Shown here: positions 16,437 to 24,220 of the stretch, piece after piece
Position numbering within the stretch: the first letter of the stretch is position 1
How the letters are laid out: the number at the start of each line of letters is the position of its first letter
Source: an uncultured Bacteroides sp.
GTDB lineage: Bacteria > Bacteroidota > Bacteroidia > Bacteroidales > Bacteroidaceae
Length of the DNA stretch: 38,180 bases
NCBI RefSeq assembly: GCF_937912035.1
Contig: NZ_CALDPF010000003.1
Location: 1-38,180 of the forward strand
Direction: 5' to 3'
Position numbers and translations under genes: made by a program
Notes under the pieces: generated by a model
The model's input: the letters and a program-made list of their open reading frames with translations, nothing else
Told to the model about the DNA's origin: nothing
Database searches by the model: none

Positions 16437-17429
16437 ATGGCTGTAAGTATGGCGGATATTACCAAGCTTCGTAAATTGACTGGAGCTGGTATGATGGACT
16501 GTAAAAATGCTTTGAACGACGCTGAAGGCGATTTCGACAAGGCTATGGAAATTATTCGTAAAAAAGGACAGGCTGTTGCTGCAAAACGTTCTGATCGTGA
16601 GACTTCAGAAGGTTGTGTATTGGCTAAATCAACAGGTGACTATGCTGCAATGATAGCATTGAAGTGTGAAACAGACTTTGTAGCTAAAAATGCAGATTTT
16701 GTAGCTTTGACTCAAGCTATCCTTGATGCTGCTATTGCAAACAAGTGTCAGACTTTGGATGAAGTGAAGGCGCTTCCAATGGGTAATGCAACAGTTGCAG
16801 ATGCTGTTGTTGACCGTAGTGGTATTACTGGTGAAAAAATGGAATTGGATGGCTATTTCGTAGTAACTGGCGCTTGTACAGCTGTTTATAATCACCAGAA
16901 TAAAAATCAGCTTTGTACAATTGCTTCTTTTAACAAGGTTTGTGATGAAAAGGTTGCTCACGAAATCTGTATGCAGATTGCAGCTATGAATCCTATAGCT
17001 GTAAACGAGGCTGGCGTACCTGAAGAAGTTAAACAGAACGAAATCAATGTTGCTATTGAGAAGACTAAAGTTGAACAGGTTCAGAAGGCTGTAGAAGCTG
17101 CTTTGAAGAAGGCTGGTATCAACCCTGCTCATGTTGACAGTGAAGAACACATGGAAAGCAATATGGCTAAGGGATGGATTACAGCTGAAGATATTGCAAA
17201 GGCTAAAGAAATCATAGCGAAGGTCTCTGAAGAAAAAGCTGCTAATCTTCCTCAGGCAATGATTGAGAATATTGCTAAAGGCCGTCTTGGTAAGTTCTTA
17301 AAAGAAGTTTGTCTTTTGAATCAGGAAAGCATTATGGATCCTAAGAAGACAGTAACTGATGTTCTTAAAGAATCAGATCCAGAGCTTACTGTAGTTGATT
17401 TCAAGCGCTTTACTTTGCGTGCTGAATAA
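16437..17429 (+). CDS. tsf: Translation elongation factor Ts
   Basis: EF-Ts regenerates EF-Tu-GTP by releasing GDP. The 330-residue protein begins MAVSMADITKLRKLTGAGMM, with the family signature LRKLTGAGMMDCKNAL (TDVGM-type helix in the UBA-like N-domain), then the core-domain block LKCETDFVAKNADF near residue 76, which contacts EF-Tu. Length is at the longer end, as usual for Bacteroidota. The second ATG (residue 5) is an alternative start. It follows rpsB and ends at a clear terminator. Confidence 0.98.
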   Translation: MAVSMADITKLRKLTGAGMMDCKNALNDAEGDFDKAMEIIRKKGQAVAAKRSDRETSEGCVLAKSTGDYAAMIALKCETDFVAKNADFVALTQAILDAAIANKCQTLDEVKALPMGNATVADAVVDRSGITGEKMELDGYFVVTGACTAVYNHQNKNQLCTIASFNKVCDEKVAHEICMQIAAMNPIAVNEAGVPEEVKQNEINVAIEKTKVEQVQKAVEAALKKAGINPAHVDSEEHMESNMAKGWITAEDIAKAKEIIAKVSEEKAANLPQAMIENIAKGRLGKFLKEVCLLNQESIMDPKKTVTDVLKESDPELTVVDFKRFTLRAE

Positions 17430-17451
17430 TATCAAAAATATATAATAACTT

Positions 17452-17494
17452 AAACGTGAATCGTATGCCAAGTGCATCGGTTCACGTTTTTTTT
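17452..17494 (+). terminator. Terminator after tsf
   Basis: AAACGTGAA (17452-17460) pairs with TTCACGTTT (17481-17489) and is followed by more Ts. The interior ATGC/GCAT pair extends the fold. Confidence 0.9.
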
Positions 17495-17594
17495 ATCCCT
17501 GCTAAGACTGTCGAAAGTTTATGTGTAATTTGAGAACTCTTCAGTTTTTATGTTGTTCCCACATGTGTTGCAAAATATAGCTTATATAAAGAAA

Positions 17595-17623
17595 AAGCGG
17601 TTATCTAAATTAGATAACCGCTT
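17595..17623 (-). terminator. Terminator of tRNA-Lys
   Basis: A near-perfect palindrome (AAGCGGTTATCTAA / TTAGATAACCGCTT, single-base centre) immediately downstream of the tRNA on the minus strand, followed there by TTTTTC. Confidence 0.92.
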
Positions 17624-17634
17624 GATTTTCTGAG

Positions 17635-17707
17635 TGATCCGCTTGGGGCTCGAACCCAAGACCCCAACATTAAAAGTGTTGTGCTCTACCTGCTGAGCTA
17701 GCGAATC
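17635..17707 (-). tRNA. tRNA-Lys (anticodon TTT)
   Basis: A 73-base tRNA on the minus strand. The acceptor arms GATTCGC and GCGGATC pair with one G-T, the D arm GCTC-AGCAGGTA-GAGC is normal, the anticodon arm CAACA-CTTTTAA-TGTTG gives anticodon TTT, and the T arm has GGTTCGAGCC. The discriminator is A and CCA is not encoded. It has its own promoter and terminator. Confidence 0.97.
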
Positions 17708-17745
17708 AATCCTATTTTGCTATCGTTGTTTCCCGATTGCGAGTG

Positions 17746-17776
17746 CAAAGGTACAACTTTTTTTTAAAACTCCAAA
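17746..17776 (-). promoter_or_regulatory. tRNA-Lys promoter
   Basis: On the minus strand TTTG (17773-17776) and TACCTTTG (17746-17753) are 19 bases apart, an exact -33/-7 match. Transcription would start near 17739, about 30 bases ahead of the tRNA. Confidence 0.85.
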
Positions 17777-17892
17777 AAAATCTACTATTTTTTTATTGTT
17801 TTCTTTGATTGTTGGTTTGTTAGAAACTATAACAGGTTCTATATTGGTAAATATATATACTTTCATTATTGAAATAATATGAAAGATTATTG

Positions 17893-17900
17893 TATTTTTG
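17893..17900 (+). promoter_or_regulatory. -7 box for the MATE gene
   Basis: TATTTTTG matches TAnnTTTG and lies 23 bases before the chosen ATG. No TTTG is found at the -33 distance. Confidence 0.4.
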
Positions 17901-17923
17901 TCTAAGTGTTATAAGATTTGGAC

Positions 17924-19267
17924 ATGAATAATATTCGGAAAAAAGCATATACTTCAAAAGAAATATTGACTATAGCTTATCCTATACTTATAAGTCTTGT
18001 TATGGAGCAGGCTATAGGTATGACTGATACTGCATTTTTGGGTCGTGTTGGAGAAATCGAACTTGGAGCTTCTGCTATTGCCGGGGTATATTATATAGCT
18101 ATATTCATGATAGGTTTCGGTTTCAGTATTGGTTCGCAGATACTGATGGCACGAAGGAACGGCGAGAAGAGGTATTTCGAGATAGGTGATATATTTTATC
18201 AGGGAGTGTATTTTATGATATTTCTTGCGGTTGCAGCGTTTACTCTCACAGAACTTATAACACCTTGGTTGCTTCCGAAAATTCTCTCATCTCAAAATAT
18301 CTATGATGCTGCCGAGAGTTATATTCACTGGAGGGCTTTTGGATTCTTCTTCTCATTCGTGGCTGTGATGTTCAGAGCTTTCTTTGTCGGTACTACTCAG
18401 ACCAAGACTCTTACTCTGAATTCGCTAGTGATGGTGGGTTCGAACATTGTTTTCAATTATATCCTGATTTTTGGCAAGTTTGGATTTCCGGCTCTTGGAA
18501 TAGCAGGTGCTGCAATAGGTTCGTCGCTTGCGGAGCTTGTATCGCTGATATTTTTCATTACATATACTGTCAGGAAAATAGACCTGAAGAAATATGGTCT
18601 GAACAGGTTCAGTTCATTCAATACGGATAAACTCAGAAGGATTCTTAATGTCTCCCTGTGGACAATGATTCAGAATTTCGTATCGCTTTCCACATGGTTT
18701 ATCTTCTTTCTTTATGTGGAGCATTTGGGCGAACGTCCGCTTGCGATAACAAATATCATAAGGAATATCTCCGGTATCACGTTTATGATAATATCTGCGT
18801 TTGCTTCCACGTGCGGCTCGCTCGTAAGTAATCAGATAGGTGCAGGAAAAGCTGACAGTGTGGTCTGTACGGTGCATCAGCATATAAAACTGGCGCTGTC
18901 TATTGTTTTGCCGTTGACCATATTGTTTGCGGTATTTCCTACTATGGTATTAGGTATCTACACCGATATGCCTGATCTTATAGAAGCGTCAATCCCGTCG
19001 TTGTGGGTGTTCTGTACAACTACATGGCTTACGGCTGCATCGAATATCTATTTTCAATCGGTATCGGGTACGGGAAATACGCGTATGGCATTTATATTGG
19101 AGCTGTCAACTCTAGTGATTTATGCTGCATATATCACATTGATAATTCAGGTGATGAGGCTCGATGTGGCTTGGTGCTGGACTTCTGAACATGTTTACGG
19201 AGGATTTCTGCTTATCTTCTGTAGTATATATCTGCATCGCGGAAAATGGAAATTGAAAAGAATATAA
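17924..19267 (+). CDS. MATE family efflux transporter
   Basis: A 447-residue inner-membrane antiporter of the multidrug and toxic compound extrusion family, with twelve predicted helices in two homologous six-helix halves. The first half starts with ILTIAYPILISLVMEQAIGMTDTAFLGRVG, the family's opening (P-x-x-x-x-x-x-x-Q...D-T-A-F-x-G), and the second half has NQIGAGKAD near residue 308, matching the N-x-x-G-A-G/R repeat. I prefer ATG 17924; an in-frame TTG at 17918 would add two residues. Ion coupling (Na+ or H+) and substrate are not apparent. It is a lone gene, convergent with the thioesterase gene. Confidence 0.93.
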   Translation: MNNIRKKAYTSKEILTIAYPILISLVMEQAIGMTDTAFLGRVGEIELGASAIAGVYYIAIFMIGFGFSIGSQILMARRNGEKRYFEIGDIFYQGVYFMIFLAVAAFTLTELITPWLLPKILSSQNIYDAAESYIHWRAFGFFFSFVAVMFRAFFVGTTQTKTLTLNSLVMVGSNIVFNYILIFGKFGFPALGIAGAAIGSSLAELVSLIFFITYTVRKIDLKKYGLNRFSSFNTDKLRRILNVSLWTMIQNFVSLSTWFIFFLYVEHLGERPLAITNIIRNISGITFMIISAFASTCGSLVSNQIGAGKADSVVCTVHQHIKLALSIVLPLTILFAVFPTMVLGIYTDMPDLIEASIPSLWVFCTTTWLTAASNIYFQSVSGTGNTRMAFILELSTLVIYAAYITLIIQVMRLDVAWCWTSEHVYGGFLLIFCSIYLHRGKWKLKRI

Positions 19268-19271
19268 AAAG

Positions 19272-19313
19272 AATACGGACCGTTTCATATGTCACACTGA
19301 AACGGTCCGTATT
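19272..19313. terminator. Bidirectional terminator between MATE and thioesterase genes
   Basis: A perfect 16-bp stem (19272-19287 with 19298-19313) around a 10-base loop. On the minus strand it is followed by CTTTTTATATT, so it is strongest for the thioesterase transcript; the plus-strand side has only GGTTTATTG. Confidence 0.88.
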
Positions 19314-19335
19314 GGTTTATTGTTTAAGGCTTTTC

Positions 19336-19716
19336 TTATTTCAGTTTAGAGAGGAAACGTTCCCTATCTACTATATAGCGAATATGTTTTCCTTCACCTA
19401 TCGTACCTTTTGAATCTGATGCAGTAACCTTGAATGTAAGCTTTCTGCCGTCTATTTCTTCAAGTATAGCTTCTGCGTTAACTGTTTCTCCCAAAGCTGA
19501 TGGCTTGATATGAGATGTTTCCATCATTGCTCCTACAGTAGTTGAGCCTTCTGGCAGATGCGGTGCAACTGCTTTCATTGCGGCATTCTCCATTAAGGCT
19601 ACCATTGCAGGTGTAGCGAAAACTTCCATATCGCCCGAGCCCATTGTGAGGGCTGTGTTGGCGGCACTTACGGTCACTGTGCTTACGTGTTTTAATCCTG
19701 TTTCCATTTGTATCAT
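19336..19716 (-). CDS. FlK-like hotdog-fold thioesterase
   Basis: A 126-residue hotdog-fold protein. The segment GDMEVFATPAMVALMENAA at about residues 28-46 and TTVGAMMETSHIKPSALGE near 59-78 resemble the fluoroacetyl-CoA thioesterase (FlK) group, where a Thr, a Glu and a His (here Thr35, Glu43, His69) form the active site. It probably hydrolyses a short acyl-CoA; the real substrate is unknown and fluoroacetate is not implied. The start may be the ATG at 19716 or the one three codons later (19707). A -7-like box TATTTTTG on the minus strand is at 19763-19770. Confidence 0.83.
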   Translation of the reverse strand: MIQMETGLKHVSTVTVSAANTALTMGSGDMEVFATPAMVALMENAAMKAVAPHLPEGSTTVGAMMETSHIKPSALGETVNAEAILEEIDGRKLTFKVTASDSKGTIGEGKHIRYIVDRERFLSKLK

Positions 19717-19762
19717 TTGTAAGTTTACTTGTTTGTTATATTTTTGCTGTTTTAATCGCTTA

Positions 19763-19770
19763 CAAAAATA
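19763..19770 (-). promoter_or_regulatory. -7 box for the thioesterase gene
   Basis: Reads TATTTTTG on the minus strand, about 47-56 bases ahead of the two possible start codons. No -33 box is recognised. Confidence 0.35.
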
Positions 19771-19864
19771 AGTGTTTTTCTTGCTGAAATTACGGAATTT
19801 TGTGATTTTTGTATTATGATTATATTTATAAAACAGAATATTTAAAAATTACAAGATTAAGCTT

Positions 19865-22800
19865 ATGAAAAGACTCTTATTCGCAACGGTCGTTTCTATT
19901 GCCGGAGTGGCATCGTATGCTGAGGATTCTCCGTTATGGATGCGCTATTGCGCCATTTCTCCTGACGGCGAGCAGATAGCTTTTACTTACAAGGGTGATA
20001 TTTACACCGTACTTGTCGAAGGTGGTAAGGCTTTGCAGATAACTTCCAATCAGGGACACGACACACATCCCGTGTGGAGTCCTGACGGAAAGAATATTGC
20101 TTTTGCTTCCGATAGGGAAGGTAGTATGGATATATTTATTGTAGGCAAGGACGGTGGAGTGCCACGAAGACTTACCACTCATTCCGGAAATGAGGTGCCA
20201 TACGCTTTTCGCGACAATAGTCATGTGCTTTTTCAGGCTGCAGTTATGCCTGATGCTCAGGATATGACTTTCCCCAGTTCGCAGTTCCCGCAGATATATG
20301 AAGTAGGAACAGAGGGAGGCAGACCTGTGATGTTCTCGTCTATACCTATGGAGGATATCAGTATCAGTCCTGATGGCAGGTCTTTTCTTTATCATGACAA
20401 GAAGGGATATGAAGATGCGTGGCGTAAGCATCACACATCATCCATAACACGTGATATTTGGCTCTGCACAGAACAGGAAGGAACAGAAAAAAGTTATAGG
20501 AAAATTACTTCTTTCGACGGTGAAGATAGAACTCCTGTATGGACTCCGGATGGAAAATCGTTCTATTATCTGAGCGAGAGGGAAGGTAGTTTCAATATCT
20601 ACAAGTCGGATCTTGATGGTAAGAACATTACACGTCTGACGTCTCATACCGATCATCCTGTACGTTTCCTTTCAGTTGCTTCAAACGGAACCTTGTGTTA
20701 TGGATTCAATGGAGAAATATATACAGTTAAAGAAGGGGGATCTCCGAAGAAAGTCAATGTCAGCATTGTGGCTGACAGTTATGACAAACATCTGGTGAAA
20801 TGGTTGAAATCATCAGGAGCTACGGAAATTTCAGTATCTCCTGAAGGCAAGGAGATAGCTTTTATATTGCGTGGCGATGTATATGTGACATCTGTTGAAT
20901 ATAAAACAACAAAACAGATTACCGACACTCCGGAACAGGAGAGGAATATAGATTTCTCGCCCGACGGAAGAAGTATAGTCTATGCGTCTGAACGTAACGG
21001 TCTGTGGCAGATATATCAGACCTCGTTGGTTAATAAAGAAGATGAGTTGTTTACATATGCCAATGAATTCAAAGAAGAAAGACTGATAAACAGTAATGTG
21101 ACTTCATTCCAACCGCAGTATAGTCCTGACGGCAAGGAAGTGGCGTTTCTTGAAAATAGAACAACATTACGTGTACTTAATCTGAAGACAAAGGCTGTTC
21201 GCACAGTAATGGATGGTAAGTTCGAATATTCTTATAGTGACGGTGACCAGTGGTTTGAATGGAGTCCTGACAGCCGTTGGCTATTGTCCGGATATATCGG
21301 TCATGGCGGTTGGAATAATAACGACGTAGCTTTGGTCAATGCGTCAGGCAATGGTGAAATACATAATCTTACTCAGAGCGGATATACTGACGGAGACGCA
21401 AAATGGGTTCTTGGTGGTAAGGCTATGATATGGAAAAGCGACCGTGCGGGTTATCGCAGTCACGGCAGTTGGGGTTCTGAGGATGATGTATATATCATGT
21501 TCTTCGATCTTGACGCTTACGAACGTTTCCGCATGAGCAAAGAAGAACTTGCCCTTGTGGAAGAACAGGAAAAGAAAGACAAAGAGGATGCGGAGAAGAA
21601 GGAAGACGAAAAGAAAAAAGGAAAGAAGAAAGATGAAAAGAAGGATAAGGAAGACGAAGTCAAACCTTTGGTATTCGACCTTGAAAACTGTCGTGACAGA
21701 ATAGTTCGTTTGACAGTTAATTCTTCTAATCTTGGCGATGCAGTTCTTTCAGCTAAGGGTGATAAACTTTATTATCAAGCAGCATTTGAAGGAGGCTATG
21801 ACTTGTGGATGCACGATCTAAAGAATAACAAGACTTCCATTGTAATGAAGAATATCGGTTATGGATCTATGATGACTGATAAGAAACAGGAGAATCTCTA
21901 TCTCTGTAACTCATCTATCAAAAAAGTGAATATTGAGAAAGGTGAGTCGAAAAATGTAGAATTCAGTGCTTCTTTTAATTATCGTCCGTATGATGAACGT
22001 CTGTATATGTTTAATCATATTTGGAAACAAGTTGAAGATAAGTTCTATGTTGCCGATTTGCATGGGGCAGATTGGAAAGGTTATTACGAAAACTACAAGC
22101 GTTTCCTGCCTTATATAAACAATAACTATGATTTCCAGGAAATGTTGAGCGAGTTACTTGGCGAACTTAACGGTTCACATACTGGAGCAAGATATTATGC
22201 ACCTGGAACATCATTTTCAACTGCGTGTCTTGGTGTTTTCTATGATAATGAATATAAAGGAGATGGTTTGAAGATAAAGGAAATAATTGCAAAAGGCCCA
22301 TTTGCAATCAAGAAGACAGATGTAACAGAAGGATGTATCATAGAAAAAATAGATGGCGAAAAGATATTGGCAGGGGCTGATTATTATCCTATGTTGGAGG
22401 GTAAGGCCGGTAAGAAGGTTCTTCTTTCTGTGTATAATCCAGAAACAAAAAAACGTTTTGACGTTATAGTTAAGGCAGTCAGTTCTGGAGAACAGTCCGA
22501 TTTGCTTTATAAAAGGTGGGTGAAACGTAATGAACAGCTTGTTGAGAAACTCTCAAAGGGACGTGTGGCTTACGTGCATGTTCAAGGTATGAACAGTCCA
22601 AGTTTCCGTACTGTGTATAGCGAACTGTTGAGCGAGAAAAACAGAACTAAGGATGCTGTGATTGTTGATACACGTCATAATGGTGGTGGATGGCTTCACG
22701 ATGATCTGGTAACGCTACTAAGTGGAAAGGAATATCAAAGATTTGTTCCTAGAGGACAGTACATTGGTAGTGATCCGTTCAACAAATGGCTCAAACCTTC

Positions 22801-23116
22801 ATGTGTTCTTGTCTGTGAGGATAACTACAGTAATGCTCACGGTTTCCCATGGGTGTATAAGGAATTGGGTATAGGTAAGCTTATAGGTACTCCTGTTCCT
22901 GGAACAATGACTGCTGTGTGGTGGGAAAGACAAATAGACCCAAGTATTGTCTTTGGAATTCCGCAGGTGGGATGTATGAACATGCGTGGCGAGTATCTTG
23001 AGAACCAAGAACTCCAGCCTGACGTTGAGGTATACAATTCACCTGAAGAAGTATTGAAAGGTGAGGATAGACAGCTGGAGACTGCTGTGAAAAAAATGCT
23101 TAAAACTATTGAGTAA
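19865..23116 (+). CDS. Tricorn-like S41 family serine protease
   Basis: A 1083-residue exported protease. A signal peptide spans residues 1-19 (ends SYA). Two beta-propeller regions follow, with many PDG repeats (ISPDGEQIAF, WSPDGKNIAF, FSPDGRSIVY) over about residues 20-560. A highly charged Lys/Glu/Asp linker lies at about 566-600. The C-terminal half holds a C1 domain with GELNGSHTGARY (Ser771-His772, matching the Ser-His of the archaeal tricorn tetrad), a PDZ-like domain near 790-890 and the S41 core with VIVDTRHNGGGW and DNYSNAHG, where Ser989 is the nucleophile. Glu1046 in YLENQELQPD matches the tetrad Glu. The signal peptide puts it in the periplasm or outside. It likely degrades peptides. 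Confidence 0.93.
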   Translation: MKRLLFATVVSIAGVASYAEDSPLWMRYCAISPDGEQIAFTYKGDIYTVLVEGGKALQITSNQGHDTHPVWSPDGKNIAFASDREGSMDIFIVGKDGGVPRRLTTHSGNEVPYAFRDNSHVLFQAAVMPDAQDMTFPSSQFPQIYEVGTEGGRPVMFSSIPMEDISISPDGRSFLYHDKKGYEDAWRKHHTSSITRDIWLCTEQEGTEKSYRKITSFDGEDRTPVWTPDGKSFYYLSEREGSFNIYKSDLDGKNITRLTSHTDHPVRFLSVASNGTLCYGFNGEIYTVKEGGSPKKVNVSIVADSYDKHLVKWLKSSGATEISVSPEGKEIAFILRGDVYVTSVEYKTTKQITDTPEQERNIDFSPDGRSIVYASERNGLWQIYQTSLVNKEDELFTYANEFKEERLINSNVTSFQPQYSPDGKEVAFLENRTTLRVLNLKTKAVRTVMDGKFEYSYSDGDQWFEWSPDSRWLLSGYIGHGGWNNNDVALVNASGNGEIHNLTQSGYTDGDAKWVLGGKAMIWKSDRAGYRSHGSWGSEDDVYIMFFDLDAYERFRMSKEELALVEEQEKKDKEDAEKKEDEKKKGKKKDEKKDKEDEVKPLVFDLENCRDRIVRLTVNSSNLGDAVLSAKGDKLYYQAAFEGGYDLWMHDLKNNKTSIVMKNIGYGSMMTDKKQENLYLCNSSIKKVNIEKGESKNVEFSASFNYRPYDERLYMFNHIWKQVEDKFYVADLHGADWKGYYENYKRFLPYINNNYDFQEMLSELLGELNGSHTGARYYAPGTSFSTACLGVFYDNEYKGDGLKIKEIIAKGPFAIKKTDVTEGCIIEKIDGEKILAGADYYPMLEGKAGKKVLLSVYNPETKKRFDVIVKAVSSGEQSDLLYKRWVKRNEQLVEKLSKGRVAYVHVQGMNSPSFRTVYSELLSEKNRTKDAVIVDTRHNGGGWLHDDLVTLLSGKEYQRFVPRGQYIGSDPFNKWLKPSCVLVCEDNYSNAHGFPWVYKELGIGKLIGTPVPGTMTAVWWERQIDPSIVFGIPQVGCMNMRGEYLENQELQPDVEVYNSPEEVLKGEDRQLETAVKKMLKTIE

Positions 23117-23147
23117 TAACACTGCACATAAATTGTGTAAAGTGGTA

Positions 23148-23195
23148 AAAGGAAATGGCTGCATCGTATTTTCGGTGCAGCCATTTCCTTTAATT
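23148..23195. terminator. Bidirectional terminator between protease and K+ channel genes
   Basis: AAAGGAAATGGCTGCA (23148-23163) pairs perfectly with TGCAGCCATTTCCTTT (23176-23191). Ts follow on both strands, so it can end the two convergent transcripts. Confidence 0.9.
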
Positions 23196-23213
23196 TATCT
23201 AATTATCTAAAAT

Positions 23214-24035
23214 TCATTGTTTTTCTTTTTCCTTCTCAGCTTTCTGTTTTTTTTCAATCAGCATGTTCATGAAAGCCGAGCTGATGATACCGGTTGGGAT
23301 GGCAATCATGGCAATACCAATCAGGCTTATCAGGCTACTCAGCAGTCGGCCTATTGGAGTGATAGGATATATATCGCCGTATCCCACGGTGGTAAAGGCT
23401 ACTATGGCCCACCAAAATCCGTCACCAATATTCTCGAATGCATTGGGTTGTGCGTTACGTTCTATGTAATACATCAGAATTCCTGAGAAACCAAGCATGA
23501 TGCCACATGCCGTATAAGATGTTATGAGTTCCTCCTTTACGGTCTTCAAAACTGTTCCTATCATCTGGAACGAACGCGAGTAGCGTATAAGTTTGAATAT
23601 TATCAGAATGTATGCCAACACCACAAGATGTATATGAGGTGTCTCTTTGTAGATATAAATACCAACGAAAGGAAGTACGGCTACAAAATCTATAAGTCCG
23701 TAAAAGGAAAATATGTAATGCAGACGTGCTACCCATGGTTTTTTATATTGTGCATACTGTACAGGGGCTGCGGCAATCCTTAATCCGTATTCTATGGTAA
23801 AGACGAAAGAAGCCAGATAATTGAATAAGTACAGCCAGTTGCGATAAGGCGCGGATTCTTCAAACGAGCCGCATATAATTGAAATTATAGATCCGATAAT
23901 GAAGAACAGTACGAAATACTGAAACCATTTTTTCATCAGTTGACGGTGTATGGATCTGTAAAGTTTCTCATGTCGTATAAGAGTGGTTATCTTCTCACGT
24001 ATAGGTGATATGACATTGTTGGGATTATTTTTCAT
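23214..24035 (-). CDS. Voltage-gated-type potassium channel
   Basis: A 273-residue inner-membrane protein with six predicted helices (S1-S6). S1 starts near residue 36 (WFQYFVLFFIIGSIISIICG), the S4-like helix near 140-165 has spaced basic residues (FKLIRYSRSFQMIGTVLK), fewer than in true voltage sensors, and the pore loop contains the K+ selectivity filter TTVGYGD at residues 215-221. S6 ends in a short, strongly charged tail (KKQKAEKEKEKQ) with no RCK or cyclic-nucleotide domain. It probably conducts K+ and helps set membrane potential. A minus-strand -7-like box TACATTTG is at 24062-24069, about 27 bases before the start codon. Confidence 0.94.
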   Translation of the reverse strand: MKNNPNNVISPIREKITTLIRHEKLYRSIHRQLMKKWFQYFVLFFIIGSIISIICGSFEESAPYRNWLYLFNYLASFVFTIEYGLRIAAAPVQYAQYKKPWVARLHYIFSFYGLIDFVAVLPFVGIYIYKETPHIHLVVLAYILIIFKLIRYSRSFQMIGTVLKTVKEELITSYTACGIMLGFSGILMYYIERNAQPNAFENIGDGFWWAIVAFTTVGYGDIYPITPIGRLLSSLISLIGIAMIAIPTGIISSAFMNMLIEKKQKAEKEKEKQ

Positions 24036-24061
24036 TTTATATAATAAATAGGTACTATTGG

Positions 24062-24069
24062 CAAATGTA
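24062..24069 (-). promoter_or_regulatory. -7 box for the K+ channel gene
   Basis: TACATTTG on the minus strand, followed by C; no convincing -33 box. Confidence 0.4.
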
Positions 24070-24163
24070 AATAAAAACTGTGATATTTAAAATATCAGTT
24101 TGAACAGAGTGTATAATTTTTTGTATAATATGTGCATATGATTTCAACCTTATATGCCTATTT

Positions 24164-24195
24164 CTTGTTTTTCATTATATAAATACTTATTTTTG
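24164..24195 (+). promoter_or_regulatory. Candidate promoter of second susCD pair
   Basis: CTTG at 24164-24167 and TATTTTTG at 24188-24195 are 20 bases apart. The implied start is about 20 bases before the susC start codon, so the leader is short, unlike that of the first pair. Confidence 0.5.
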
Positions 24196-24220
24196 AGAAA
24201 AACAAATAACCGATATCATT

